This document shows, piece after piece, positions 17,293-26,244 of a stretch of 55,067 nucleotides of DNA. Position 1 is the stretch's first letter, and every line of letters starts with the position of its first letter. Source of the DNA: Eubacteriales bacterium (GTDB lineage Bacteria; Bacillota; Clostridia; Lachnospirales; Lachnospiraceae); the NCBI GenBank assembly GCA_030525875.1, contig JAUNDV010000014.1, forward strand, positions 1-55,067. Direction: 5' to 3'. Both the position numbers and the translations under genes were made by a program. Under the pieces are notes generated by a model. The model was not told where the DNA came from and searched no databases. It worked only from the letters and a program-made list of their open reading frames with translations.

Positions 17293-18123
17293 ATGGGAAA
17301 TGAAAAGGAATTAAAGATAATTGAAGCAGCAGTTAGAATCATAAAAGAGAGAATTGATTTTGAACCTGAGGTTGGAATGATACTTGGAAGCGGACTTGGA
17401 GATTATGCAGACAGGATAGAGAATCCGGTAAGCATTCCATACAGTGATATACCGGATTTTCCAGTATCAACTGTTGCAGGTCACAAGGGACAGTTTATTA
17501 TTGGCGACTGCATGGGCAAGAAGGTTATAGCAATGCAGGGAAGAGTCCATTTTTATGAGGGATATAGCATGAAGCTTATCACTCTTCCTATAAGGATTAT
17601 GAAGAGAATAGGTGTAAAGAAGGTACTTCTTACAAATGCTGCTGGCGGAGTTAATAAGTCTTTTGATCCGGGTACACTTATGATTATAAATGATCACATA
17701 AATTACTCAGGCTCAAATCCACTTAGAGGTGAGAATTTTGAAGAGGACGGACCAAGATTCCCTGATCTTACAACTGTATACAATAAGGACTTTATTTTAA
17801 GACTTAAAGAAGCTGCTGGCAAAAGAAACATAAAGCTTGAAGAAGGCGTTTATATGATGTTTCAGGGACCAAACTATGAGACTCCGGCTGAGGTAAGAAT
17901 GGCAAGATTGCTTGGAGCAGATGCTGTTGGAATGTCAACTGTTCCTGAAGCTATTGTTTGTGCACACTGTGGAATACCAGTTTTAGGTATTTCATGCATT
18001 ACAAATTTTGGGGCGGGAATATTAGAGCAGCCTTTAAATCATCAGGAGGTTGTAGAAACTGCAGCAAGAGTAAAGACTACCTTTGAAGAGGTTGTAGGTA
18101 TTATTCTTAGAGAAGTATTTTAA
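17293..18123 (+). CDS. Purine-nucleoside phosphorylase (trimeric, PNP family 2)
   Basis: A 276-residue enzyme that cleaves inosine or guanosine with phosphate to free base and ribose-1-phosphate. Signatures: MILGSGLGDYA for phosphate binding, GRVHFYEGY, LLTNAAGGVN and GPNYETPAEVRM, typical of the trimeric PunA/PNP class. In-frame ATGs also exist at 17266 and 17281; 17293 gives the usual length and the best spacing from AAAGGATGG, but the start is not certain. A second, unrelated-class PNP (deoD) lies at 38024. Confidence 0.93.
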   Translation: MGNEKELKIIEAAVRIIKERIDFEPEVGMILGSGLGDYADRIENPVSIPYSDIPDFPVSTVAGHKGQFIIGDCMGKKVIAMQGRVHFYEGYSMKLITLPIRIMKRIGVKKVLLTNAAGGVNKSFDPGTLMIINDHINYSGSNPLRGENFEEDGPRFPDLTTVYNKDFILRLKEAAGKRNIKLEEGVYMMFQGPNYETPAEVRMARLLGADAVGMSTVPEAIVCAHCGIPVLGISCITNFGAGILEQPLNHQEVVETAARVKTTFEEVVGIILREVF

Positions 18124-18159
18124 TTTTAAAAATGACATTTTATAAAAAGTTAATATTTA

Positions 18160-18186
18160 TTAGCACTCTTTTAATATGAGTGCTAT
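18160..18186 (+). promoter_or_regulatory. CIRCE operator (HrcA binding site)
   Basis: TTAGCACTC-N9-GAGTGCTAT matches the CIRCE consensus TTAGCACTC-N9-GAGTGCTAA at 17 of 18 positions. Its last base is the first base of the TTGACA -35 box of the htpG promoter, so bound HrcA should block RNA polymerase. Confidence 0.96.
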
Positions 18187-18213
18187 TGACAAAAGCCTTC
18201 ATTGGAATATAAT
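18186..18213 (+). promoter_or_regulatory. Promoter of htpG
   Basis: TTGACA at 18186-18191 and TATAAT at 18208-18213, spaced 16 bp, a near-perfect vegetative promoter abutting the CIRCE element. It is 43 bp from the htpG start. Confidence 0.92.
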
Positions 18214-18255
18214 TGTTCTTAACATGAATAATTAATTCCGATGGAGGCTTTTATA

Positions 18256-20301
18256 ATGGACGATTTCAAAAACATAAAAGGGTCACTTAGTATAAATAGC
18301 GAAAATATATTCCCTATCATAAAAAAATGGTTATATCAGGATCATGATATATTCTACAGAGAGCTTATTTCTAATGGCTGTGATGCTGTTACAAAGCTTA
18401 AGAAGCTCGCTCTTATGGGTGAATATAATACACCTCAGGATGAAAAATATAGAATAGATGTAACTGTTGATCCAGACGAGAAAACTATAACATTTTCAGA
18501 TAATGGTCTTGGAATGACTGAAGAAGAGGTCAATAATTATATAAATCAGGTAGCATTTTCAGGTGCTGCTGATTTTCTTGAAAAATATAAAGACAAGGCA
18601 AATGAAGACCAGATAATAGGACATTTTGGTTTGGGCTTTTACTCTGCTTTCATGGTTGCGGACAAGGTAACGATAGATACCTGCTCTTACAGAGAAAATG
18701 CTATACCTGTTCACTGGGAATCAGAGGGAGGAACTGAATTTACAATTACAAGAGGCGAGAAATCAGGTCATGGAACAGATATAAAGCTTTATCTTAATGA
18801 GGATTCAGTAGAATTTTGTAATGAATATAAGGCATATGAGGTTATAAGCAAGTATTGCTCATTTATGCCTGTTGAAATATATCTTCATGATGTAAAGCGT
18901 GAGGCTGAAGAGGCAAAGAAGAAGGCGGAAGAAGCTGCGAAGAAGGCAGAAGAAAGGGCTAAGGCAGCAGAAGAAGGAAAGACAGTTGATAATTCAGAGG
19001 AAGAAGAAGTAAAGAATGAGCCACGCCCATTAAATGATACAAATCCTCTTTGGAATGAAAATCCTTCACAGGTAAAAGAAGAACAATATAAGGAATTTTA
19101 TAGAAAGGTATTTAATGATTATAAAGAACCTTTGTTCTGGATACATTTAAATATGGACTATCCTTTCAACCTTAAAGGAATACTGTATTTCCCTAAGGTA
19201 AACACACAGTATGATAATCTTGAAGGAAGGATAAAACTCTATAACAACCAGGTATTTATTGCAGACAATATCAAGGAGGTAATTCCTGAATATCTGATGC
19301 TTTTAAAGGGCGTTATAGATTGCCCGGATCTGCCACTTAATGTTTCACGTTCAGCTCTTCAAAATGACGGCTTTGTAAAGAAGATATCTGATTACATTAC
19401 AAAGAAGGTATCTGATAAGCTTTCAGGAATGTTTAAGACAGACAGAGAAAATTATGAAAAATACTGGGACGATATCAGTCCATTTATAAAATATGGCTGC
19501 ATAAAGGACGTAAAGTTTGGAGATAAGATGAAGGATGCCATTATTATGAAGGATCTTTCAGGAAAATATCTCATGCTTTCAGAGTATCTTGCTTCAAATT
19601 CATTGAGCGAAGCTAAGGATGAAAATGGAGAAACTGTTCAGGCAGAGACCATTGAGCCAGAGTCAGAAGGGAATAAGGAAAGCGAAGAGAATAAAGAAAA
19701 CGAAAAGAAAAATGTATATTATGTAACCGATGAGAACGAGCAGGGACAGTATATAAGAATGTTCAAGGAAGCTGGTCTCAATGCTGTTATTCTTAATCAG
19801 GTAATTGATACACCATTTATCAGCTTTATGGAGCAGAAAAATGAAAATATCGATTTTGTAAGAATAGATTCAGATCTTACAAAGGACTTTAAGGATGAGG
19901 GTGAGCTTTCAGAGGAAGAGCAGAAGTCAAGCGATAGGCTCTGCGAGATTTTTAAGAAAGCTCTTGAAAATGACAAGCTCGATATTAAGGTTGAAAAGCT
20001 CAAGGATACTGCAGTTGCATCAATGATGACCATGTCAGAGGAAGGAAGACGTATGCAGGAGATGATGAAGATGTATGCTATGTACGGTATGGGAGACATG
20101 CAGAATGATGATCAGACTCTTGTAATAAATGCAAACAATGACCTCGTAAAGAGACTTTTAACTGAGGAAAATGAAGAATATAAAAAGGATATAGCTATCC
20201 AGCTTTATGACATGGCTCTTCTTTCAAGAGGAGGACTTAGCCAGGAAAGAATGACAGCATTTATAAAGAGAAGCCAGAAGCTTATGATGGATCTTAAATA
20301 A
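18256..20301 (+). CDS. htpG: Molecular chaperone HtpG (Hsp90) with charged insertions
   Basis: A 681-residue Hsp90-family ATPase. The N-terminal GHKL domain shows ELISNGCDAV, SDNGLGM and GHFGLGFYSAFMVAD. The middle domain contains PLNVSRSALQ. Compared with E. coli HtpG (624 residues) it is longer, mainly through a Glu/Lys/Ala-rich linker at about 212-258, between the N and middle domains, and an acidic stretch at about 452-485. The ATG at 18256 has GGAGG eight bases upstream, so the in-frame ATG at 18241, inside the ribosome binding site, is rejected. Expression should be HrcA-controlled through CIRCE. Confidence 0.96.
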   Translation: MDDFKNIKGSLSINSENIFPIIKKWLYQDHDIFYRELISNGCDAVTKLKKLALMGEYNTPQDEKYRIDVTVDPDEKTITFSDNGLGMTEEEVNNYINQVAFSGAADFLEKYKDKANEDQIIGHFGLGFYSAFMVADKVTIDTCSYRENAIPVHWESEGGTEFTITRGEKSGHGTDIKLYLNEDSVEFCNEYKAYEVISKYCSFMPVEIYLHDVKREAEEAKKKAEEAAKKAEERAKAAEEGKTVDNSEEEEVKNEPRPLNDTNPLWNENPSQVKEEQYKEFYRKVFNDYKEPLFWIHLNMDYPFNLKGILYFPKVNTQYDNLEGRIKLYNNQVFIADNIKEVIPEYLMLLKGVIDCPDLPLNVSRSALQNDGFVKKISDYITKKVSDKLSGMFKTDRENYEKYWDDISPFIKYGCIKDVKFGDKMKDAIIMKDLSGKYLMLSEYLASNSLSEAKDENGETVQAETIEPESEGNKESEENKENEKKNVYYVTDENEQGQYIRMFKEAGLNAVILNQVIDTPFISFMEQKNENIDFVRIDSDLTKDFKDEGELSEEEQKSSDRLCEIFKKALENDKLDIKVEKLKDTAVASMMTMSEEGRRMQEMMKMYAMYGMGDMQNDDQTLVINANNDLVKRLLTEENEEYKKDIAIQLYDMALLSRGGLSQERMTAFIKRSQKLMMDLK

Positions 20302-20366
20302 ATATAGATAATAGGAAAAAAAACTGCTATTATAGTGATATATTGTAATAGAAAAGGAGTATAGCT

Positions 20367-21761
20367 ATGACAAAAAAGACAGATGGTGAACAGCTTTATG
20401 AGAAGTTAGGATATTCCTTCAAGCATATTGCTAAAGCAAGTCATGAGGATATAGAACAGGCTGAGCAGTTTTCTAAAGGATATAAAGCGTTTCTTGATGC
20501 AGGAAAAACAGAGAGAGAATGTGTAAACTATACCGAGAAGCTCGTAAAGGAGAATGGATATACTGAGTTCGATAAGAATGCTCATTATAAGGAGTTTGAT
20601 AAGGTATATTATAATAACAGAGGAAAAAATATAGTTCTTATTACCTTTGGAAAGAGACCTTTGGCTGATGGTGTTAAATTCAATATAGCGCATATTGACT
20701 CTCCAAGACTTGATCTTAAGCCAAATCCACTTTATGAGCAGGATGAGCTTGCATATTTTAAGACTCATTACTATGGCGGAATCAAGAAGTATCAGTGGGG
20801 AACAATTCCTCTTAGTATGCATGGAGTAGTAATCCTCAAGGACGGAACAAAGGTTGAACTCTCAGTTGGAGAGAAGGATGACGATCCTAAGTTTATAGTT
20901 TCTGATCTTCTGCCTCATCTTTCAGCAAGGCAGAATGAGAGACCATTAAAGGACGGCTTAAAGGGCGAGGAACTTAATATAATCCTTGGAAGTATTCCAT
21001 ATCAGGATGATGCTGTTAAGGAGCCATTTAAGCTTATGGCATTAAGCCTGTTAAACGAGAAATATGGAATAACAGAAGCTGATTTTATGAGAGCTGAAAT
21101 AGAAATGGTTCCTTCTGCAAAGGCTTCTGATATTGGTCTTGACCGTTCACTTATTGGTGCATATGGACAGGATGACAGAGTTTGTGCATATACGGCATTA
21201 ATGGCTGCTCTTAGTGTGGATAAGCCAGAATATACAACGGTCACAGTAATGACAGATAAAGAAGAAATAGGTTCAGAAGGAAATACAGGCATGGCTTCCA
21301 GGATGCTTGCTCATCTTATGGAAGATATCTGTGATATGTATGGAGTAAAGGCAAGAGATGTATATAGAAAATCAACCTGCCTTTCATCAGATGTAAATGC
21401 TGCTTATGATCCAACCTTCCCAGATGTATTTGAAAAGCAGAATTCATCCTTCTTAAATCATGGACCAGTTCTTACCAAGTATACAGGTTCAAGAGGAAAA
21501 GGCGGGTCAAATGATGCCTCAGCAGAGACCATGGCTAAGGTCATCAAATACATGGATGATGACAACGTTATCTGGCAGATTGGTGAACTTGGAAAGGTAG
21601 ATGAAGGAGGCGGTGGAACAATCGCTCTGTTTATGGGAGATATGGATGTAGATACCGTAGATCTTGGAGTACCAGTTCTCGCTATGCATTCACCTTTTGA
21701 AGTTACTTCAAAGCTTGATGTATATTATACATACAAAGCATTCATGGCATTTTATAAATAA
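20367..21761 (+). CDS. M18 family aminopeptidase
   Basis: A 464-residue cytoplasmic zinc aminopeptidase of family M18 (aspartyl aminopeptidase type). Metal ligands and catalytic residues are visible in order: NIAHIDSPRLDLKP (His and Asp), GQDDRVCAYTAL (Asp), TDKEEIGSEGNTGM (Glu-Glu), SSDVNAAYDP (Asp) and AMHSPFE (His). The length is typical of the bacterial group. It has its own AAAAGGAG site and a 65-bp gap after htpG, so it may be read through from the heat-shock promoter or use its own. Confidence 0.94.
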   Translation: MTKKTDGEQLYEKLGYSFKHIAKASHEDIEQAEQFSKGYKAFLDAGKTERECVNYTEKLVKENGYTEFDKNAHYKEFDKVYYNNRGKNIVLITFGKRPLADGVKFNIAHIDSPRLDLKPNPLYEQDELAYFKTHYYGGIKKYQWGTIPLSMHGVVILKDGTKVELSVGEKDDDPKFIVSDLLPHLSARQNERPLKDGLKGEELNIILGSIPYQDDAVKEPFKLMALSLLNEKYGITEADFMRAEIEMVPSAKASDIGLDRSLIGAYGQDDRVCAYTALMAALSVDKPEYTTVTVMTDKEEIGSEGNTGMASRMLAHLMEDICDMYGVKARDVYRKSTCLSSDVNAAYDPTFPDVFEKQNSSFLNHGPVLTKYTGSRGKGGSNDASAETMAKVIKYMDDDNVIWQIGELGKVDEGGGGTIALFMGDMDVDTVDLGVPVLAMHSPFEVTSKLDVYYTYKAFMAFYK

Positions 21762-21802
21762 AAGCAGGGTATTTATATACTGACTGTATAACAAAATATA
21801 GG

Positions 21803-21878
21803 CTGCTGTAGATTTTGCTATAGCTTTATATAGGATTTTTTCTTATAATAAGCTGTGGTAACTTTTACAGCAGTTTTT
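21803..21878 (+). terminator. Terminator-like nested hairpin after the aminopeptidase gene
   Basis: CTGCTGTA (21803-21810) pairs with TACAGCAG (21866-21873), followed by TTTTT. The large interior can fold again through AGCTTTATA and TATAATAAGCT. The 159-bp gap before the CDF gene holds nothing else recognisable. Confidence 0.55.
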
Positions 21879-21920
21879 GCTGAATAAAGAAAAATATATA
21901 GTAAAAAGTGGTATTAGGTA

Positions 21921-23099
21921 ATGACAGAATTTTTAGTAAAGCTATTTATAAAAAACAGCGAAGATATTACAAACAGAAAGGTAAGAGCTGATTATGGAGT
22001 TCTTGCAGGAGCTGTAGGCATAGGGCTTAACATATGCCTTTTTATAATCAAGTTTCTTATAGGCGTTGCAGTAAAATCAGTATCAGTAACAGCAGATGCT
22101 TTCAATAACCTTTCTGACGTTGCAGGTTCAGTAATATCTCTTATAGGTGCGAGACTTGCAGGAAAGCCAGCAGATGAGGAACATCCCTTTGGACATGGAA
22201 GGATAGAATATCTTTCAGCGCTTGTCGTATCATTTTTGATTCTGCAGGTTGGCTTTATGCTCTTTAAGAATTCACTTGCAAAGATAATTAATCCAGAGCC
22301 ACTATCATTTAGCTGGGTAGGATTTATAATATTATTTATTTCAGTTTTAGGTAAGCTCTGGCTTTCACTTTTCAATGAAAAATTAGGCAAAAAAATAGGT
22401 TCACAGGTAATGCTTGCAACCGCGGCTGATGCCAGATCAGACATGATAGCAACCTTGGCAACACTTGTTTCATTATTTGTCTTTTATGCATTTGATTTTA
22501 ATGTAGATGGCCTGATAGGAATAATAGTTTCATTCTTTGTTTTAAAAGCAGGAATTGATATTGTAAAGGAAACCTTGGTATCGATTATCGGTGAGGCAAA
22601 TGACCCAGAGCTGGGAAAAGAAATAAGTGAATACGTATGCAACTTTGAAAATGTTTTAGGTGTCCATGATCTGATTATACACAACTATGGTCCATCAAAC
22701 AGTTTTGCTTCCATTCATGTTGAGGTTCCATCAGATATGAGTCTGGATGATGCCCATGTTCTTTTGGATAATATTGAAAAACAGGTGGCATCAAAGTATA
22801 AGATGATGATTGTAACCCATGCAGATCCTGTGGATATCAAGGATAAAAGAGTTATAGAGCTTAGAGAGATAATAAAAGAGGTCGTAGATGCTGAAAATGA
22901 TCCTAAGCTTAGTTTCCATGATGTAAGAATTATAAATGCCTCAGGCGGAAAGCTTAATGTTGTATTTGATCTTGTAATACCATGGAATTACAACAATGAA
23001 AAGAAAAATGAAATAATAATAAATATAAGAGAAAATATCAAAAAGAAAAATGACAAGTTAAACCTTGTTATAACTCTTGAACACAGTTACGGGAGCTAA
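21921..23099 (+). CDS. Cation diffusion facilitator (CDF) transporter
   Basis: A 392-residue divalent-metal/proton antiporter with about six membrane segments in the first 220 residues and a long cytoplasmic C-terminal domain. The signature region runs through SVTADAFNNLSDVAGSV, EEHPFGHGRIEYLSAL and TAADARSDMIATLATL, where the Asp/Asn and Asp/His pairs form the transport site. The C-terminal cation-efflux dimerisation domain starts near 225, and about 80 extra residues follow, giving a protein longer than the usual 300. The metal cannot be assigned. The next gene starts 5 bp after the stop. Confidence 0.94.
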   Translation: MTEFLVKLFIKNSEDITNRKVRADYGVLAGAVGIGLNICLFIIKFLIGVAVKSVSVTADAFNNLSDVAGSVISLIGARLAGKPADEEHPFGHGRIEYLSALVVSFLILQVGFMLFKNSLAKIINPEPLSFSWVGFIILFISVLGKLWLSLFNEKLGKKIGSQVMLATAADARSDMIATLATLVSLFVFYAFDFNVDGLIGIIVSFFVLKAGIDIVKETLVSIIGEANDPELGKEISEYVCNFENVLGVHDLIIHNYGPSNSFASIHVEVPSDMSLDDAHVLLDNIEKQVASKYKMMIVTHADPVDIKDKRVIELREIIKEVVDAENDPKLSFHDVRIINASGGKLNVVFDLVIPWNYNNEKKNEIIINIRENIKKKNDKLNLVITLEHSYGS

Positions 23100-23104
23100 G
23101 TGCG

Positions 23105-23527
23105 ATGAATAAAAAAAGAAATGATATTATTTTGATATCAATATTTGTTTTGGCAGCAGTAGCCCTGCTTTTATTCCAGTTTCTTGGAAGAAGCAAAGGA
23201 GAAAATACAAGGATTACTGTAACATTAAATAACGAAGCCATTTTAAAGGGCAGGATTTATGAAGATGCAGGGCAAATAATAAAAAATGCAGATTATGTTG
23301 ATTTAAAATATATATCATACGAAGATAATAAGCTGATGGTCATGAATGGCAATGATTATAACGTGCTTGTTACAGAAACTGAAGAAGATGGAAGGATAGG
23401 TATAAGGTGTATCGATGCTAATTGCAAAGACCATGTATGCATGGATGTAGGGCTTACAAGCAGTGAAGAAAATCCAATAGTATGCCTTCCTCATAAGCTT
23501 TCTGTAAGAGTGATAAGGACTGAATAG
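23105..23527 (+). CDS. NusG domain II-containing extracytoplasmic protein
   Basis: A 140-residue protein with an N-terminal membrane anchor or signal (about 8-25, ISIFVLAAVALLLF) and a small beta domain of the NusG_II (PF07009) type, including RCIDANCKDHVCM and IVCLPHKLSVRVI near the end. In Firmicutes such proteins often sit beside Gx transporters or FMN-binding proteins; here it follows the CDF gene. Its function is not known. The three cysteines and His in the conserved block could bind metal or form disulfides, which is an inference. Confidence 0.85.
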   Translation: MNKKRNDIILISIFVLAAVALLLFQFLGRSKGENTRITVTLNNEAILKGRIYEDAGQIIKNADYVDLKYISYEDNKLMVMNGNDYNVLVTETEEDGRIGIRCIDANCKDHVCMDVGLTSSEENPIVCLPHKLSVRVIRTE

Positions 23528-23591
23528 TCATTGTATTAAGTTTGAAATTATATTAAAATGAAAATATATAATGAATTGGGAGGATAAGCCG

Positions 23592-24878
23592 ATGAATATA
23601 GGAGAAACATTAAATCTGTTAGAAACAAAAGAGTGCAGGGAATTATTTTGCAAGCTTTACGAAAAGAAAGCAGATGAAAATAAGCTTAGATACGTTTCTG
23701 TACTTGGGGGATATAAAAGTAATTTTGGAGATGGAGAGGTAGAGCTTTTTACATCAGCAGGAAGAACAGAAATTTGTGGAAACCATACAGATCATAACCA
23801 TGGCAAGGTTTTATGCGGAAGTATAAATCTTGACTGTGTAGCGGCAGCAGGAAAGAATGATACAAACGAGATTAGAATTATATCAGAGACCTTTAATCAG
23901 GACTTTACAATTGATATATCAGATCTTGAACCTTCACCTAGATTTGCAGGAACAACAGATCTTACCAAGGGCATAATCAAGGCATTTTTAAATGAAGGAT
24001 ATAAGGTTGGAGGATTTACAGCATATACGACCTCAAATGTAATTGCATCAGCAGGAGTAAGTTCATCCGCTTCATATGAGATGCTTATCTGCTCAATAAT
24101 CAATGAGCTTTATAATGATGGAAAGATAGATGTAGTTTCATATGCACATATGGGTAAATATTCTGAAAATGTTTACTGGAAGAAAGGCTCTGGCCTCATG
24201 GATCAGATGGCTTGTGCTGTAGGCGGACTTATCGCACTTGATTTCAAGAATCCTGTAGCTCCTGTAGTTGATAAGCTTGATTTTGATTTTGCAAAAACAG
24301 GCTACAGTATGATTATGGTTCAGACAGGCAAGGGGCATGCTGACCTTTCAGAAGAATATTCATCTATTCCAAACGAAATGAAGTCTGTAGCTGCTTACTT
24401 TGGTAAGGAAACTCTTTCAGAATGCAGTGAGGATGAGCTTATAGCTAATATTGCTGATGTAAGGAAAAAATGTTCTGACAGAGCAGTTATGAGAGCTTTA
24501 CACTTCTTTGAAGAAAATAAGAAGGTAGATTCAGCTGTTAAGGCTCTTAAGGAAAATAATTTTGATGAAGTCCTCAAGCAGATTACAGCTTCAGGTAATT
24601 CATCATGGAAATACCTTCAGAATACTTATATTACAGGAGCGGTAGAGGAACAGGGAATTCCAGTTGCCCTTGCTCTTACAGAAATCTATTTGAAGAAAAT
24701 AGGAAAGGGAGTATGCAGAGTTAATGGAGGCGGATTTGCTGGAGTTATCCAGACCTTTGTACCAGACGAATACGCTGATGAATATGTAAAATATATAGAC
24801 TCACTTTTAGGACAGGGAAGTGCACATAATATGAAAATAAGACCTATTGGCGCAGCTTGTATAAATAGATTAATATAA
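23592..24878 (+). CDS. galK: Galactokinase
   Basis: A 428-residue GHMP kinase phosphorylating galactose at C1. The galactokinase signature GRTEICGNHTDHNHG (about residues 57-71), the ATP-binding SAGVSSSASYE and the C-terminal RVNGGGFAG are all present. The ATG at 23592 is preferred to 23571, since the GGGAGGA between them serves as ribosome binding site eight bases before it. The N-terminus is somewhat longer than in E. coli GalK. No galT or galE is nearby, so the Leloir genes are dispersed. Confidence 0.93.
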   Translation: MNIGETLNLLETKECRELFCKLYEKKADENKLRYVSVLGGYKSNFGDGEVELFTSAGRTEICGNHTDHNHGKVLCGSINLDCVAAAGKNDTNEIRIISETFNQDFTIDISDLEPSPRFAGTTDLTKGIIKAFLNEGYKVGGFTAYTTSNVIASAGVSSSASYEMLICSIINELYNDGKIDVVSYAHMGKYSENVYWKKGSGLMDQMACAVGGLIALDFKNPVAPVVDKLDFDFAKTGYSMIMVQTGKGHADLSEEYSSIPNEMKSVAAYFGKETLSECSEDELIANIADVRKKCSDRAVMRALHFFEENKKVDSAVKALKENNFDEVLKQITASGNSSWKYLQNTYITGAVEEQGIPVALALTEIYLKKIGKGVCRVNGGGFAGVIQTFVPDEYADEYVKYIDSLLGQGSAHNMKIRPIGAACINRLI

Positions 24879-25118
24879 TGGTTTAAGTTTTTTCATATAA
24901 ATAAGGGGAATATTTAGATACAAGTTTTTGGGATTTTATCAGTTAAATTTTTTTATTATACACTTTAGTGTAATCTGAAATATGGGGGTGATTTTAAAAG
25001 GTATTAAGTGAATTGCTTTGATGTATTGTAAAATAAAGATTGAATTTGAAAAATGTACTAAAGTAAACCTACTGTATATTGTTTATTGAGAATGAACATA
25101 AGTATTAGGAAGTACTAA

Positions 25119-26219
25119 ATGAAAAAGTTTATATGTATTTTTTATGGGATATTGTTTAGCACATTGGTTGTTATATCTGTATTTGCTATTGGAAAATATG
25201 AGGAAACAGATAGAGGTAGCGTTTATATAACAGATGAAACAAATCAAATTCTGTATTTAATTTTTGATGAAATTTCGGCATATAATGCCGAAGGTATATG
25301 GCACGAAGATAGTAACGGTTGGTGGTTTGAGTATTCTGGAGGAGGATATCCGAGTAATACGTGGGAACAGGTGGAAAACTACTGGTATTATTTCAATGAA
25401 TCTGGATACATGATAACTGGTTGGATTCAAGTAAAAGGGAAATGGTATTTTTGTGAGACATCTAGTCAAGGAGAAGCTCCACATGGAAGTATGGTAACTG
25501 GTTGGAAACAAGTTGATGGAGAATGGTATTTTTTTGAAACAGCAGGAACAGATGGAGTACCGCTAGGATCAATGATAATAGGCTGGTATACCTGGGATAA
25601 AAATGATTATTATTTTAGAGAAAAAAAGACAGGAGCACATCCCATAGGTTCAATGGTTACCGGTACTACTAAAATCGGTGATATTATGTATGAATTTAAA
25701 GATAATGGGATACATTATTCTACTTTTTGTCCGGTAGTGCGCAGAAAACAAGAGAAAGACAATTGGTGTTGGGCTGCATCAGCTGAAATGATAGGAAAAT
25801 ATAGAAATCCAGAAAGTGAAAAAACTCAAGCGGACATAGTGTCTAATTTTTATATATTTGATTTTGATATTGGAGGCTTGACTTTGCAAATGCCGGCGGC
25901 ATTAGAATTTGTTGCTAAAGATAAAATTAAAGATACTAAAATTAATCATGGTCCATTAAATTTTGAAGAAACGAAAGCCGTTATAAAAAATAATGAGCCT
26001 TTTGTTGGTATATTGATGTGGTCAGATTCTGGATTAATTCCTAATGGACATATGGTAGTAATGACGGGATATGCTGAAAAGACAAAGGAGATAAAAATTT
26101 TAGATCCATGGGAAAATACAGAAAGTGTATTTATTCCTTATGATAAAGCAATACTTGAGTATCAATTTTTAACAGGAAGGGGAACTTATACAGATAGTGT
26201 TCTTGCTTATAAGAATTAA
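25119..26219 (+). CDS. Secreted papain-like cysteine protease with cell-wall-binding repeats
   Basis: A 366-residue exported protein. Residues 1-24 are a signal or anchor. About 60-195 hold roughly four to five aromatic choline-binding-type repeats (GWWFEYSGG, WYYFNESGYMITGW, WYFCETSSQG, WYFFETAGT), as in Lachnospiraceae surface proteins. The C-terminal half is a papain-fold (C39/staphopain-like) peptidase with Gln211, Cys217 in NWCWAAS, His311 in GHMVVM and Asp329 in ILDPWE. It begins after a 240-bp AT-rich gap with no clear promoter, and wording and codon use look more AT-rich than the neighbours. The partner gene follows after 25 bp. Substrate unknown. Confidence 0.85.
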   Translation: MKKFICIFYGILFSTLVVISVFAIGKYEETDRGSVYITDETNQILYLIFDEISAYNAEGIWHEDSNGWWFEYSGGGYPSNTWEQVENYWYYFNESGYMITGWIQVKGKWYFCETSSQGEAPHGSMVTGWKQVDGEWYFFETAGTDGVPLGSMIIGWYTWDKNDYYFREKKTGAHPIGSMVTGTTKIGDIMYEFKDNGIHYSTFCPVVRRKQEKDNWCWAASAEMIGKYRNPESEKTQADIVSNFYIFDFDIGGLTLQMPAALEFVAKDKIKDTKINHGPLNFEETKAVIKNNEPFVGILMWSDSGLIPNGHMVVMTGYAEKTKEIKILDPWENTESVFIPYDKAILEYQFLTGRGTYTDSVLAYKN

Positions 26220-26244
26220 TAATCAGTTAGGAGGAAGAGCGACA

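Noticed and set aside
26197-26244. Upstream start for the membrane partner protein
   Set aside because: It would precede TAGGAGGA and spoil the signal peptide; the ATG at 26245 begins MIKIIIVF.
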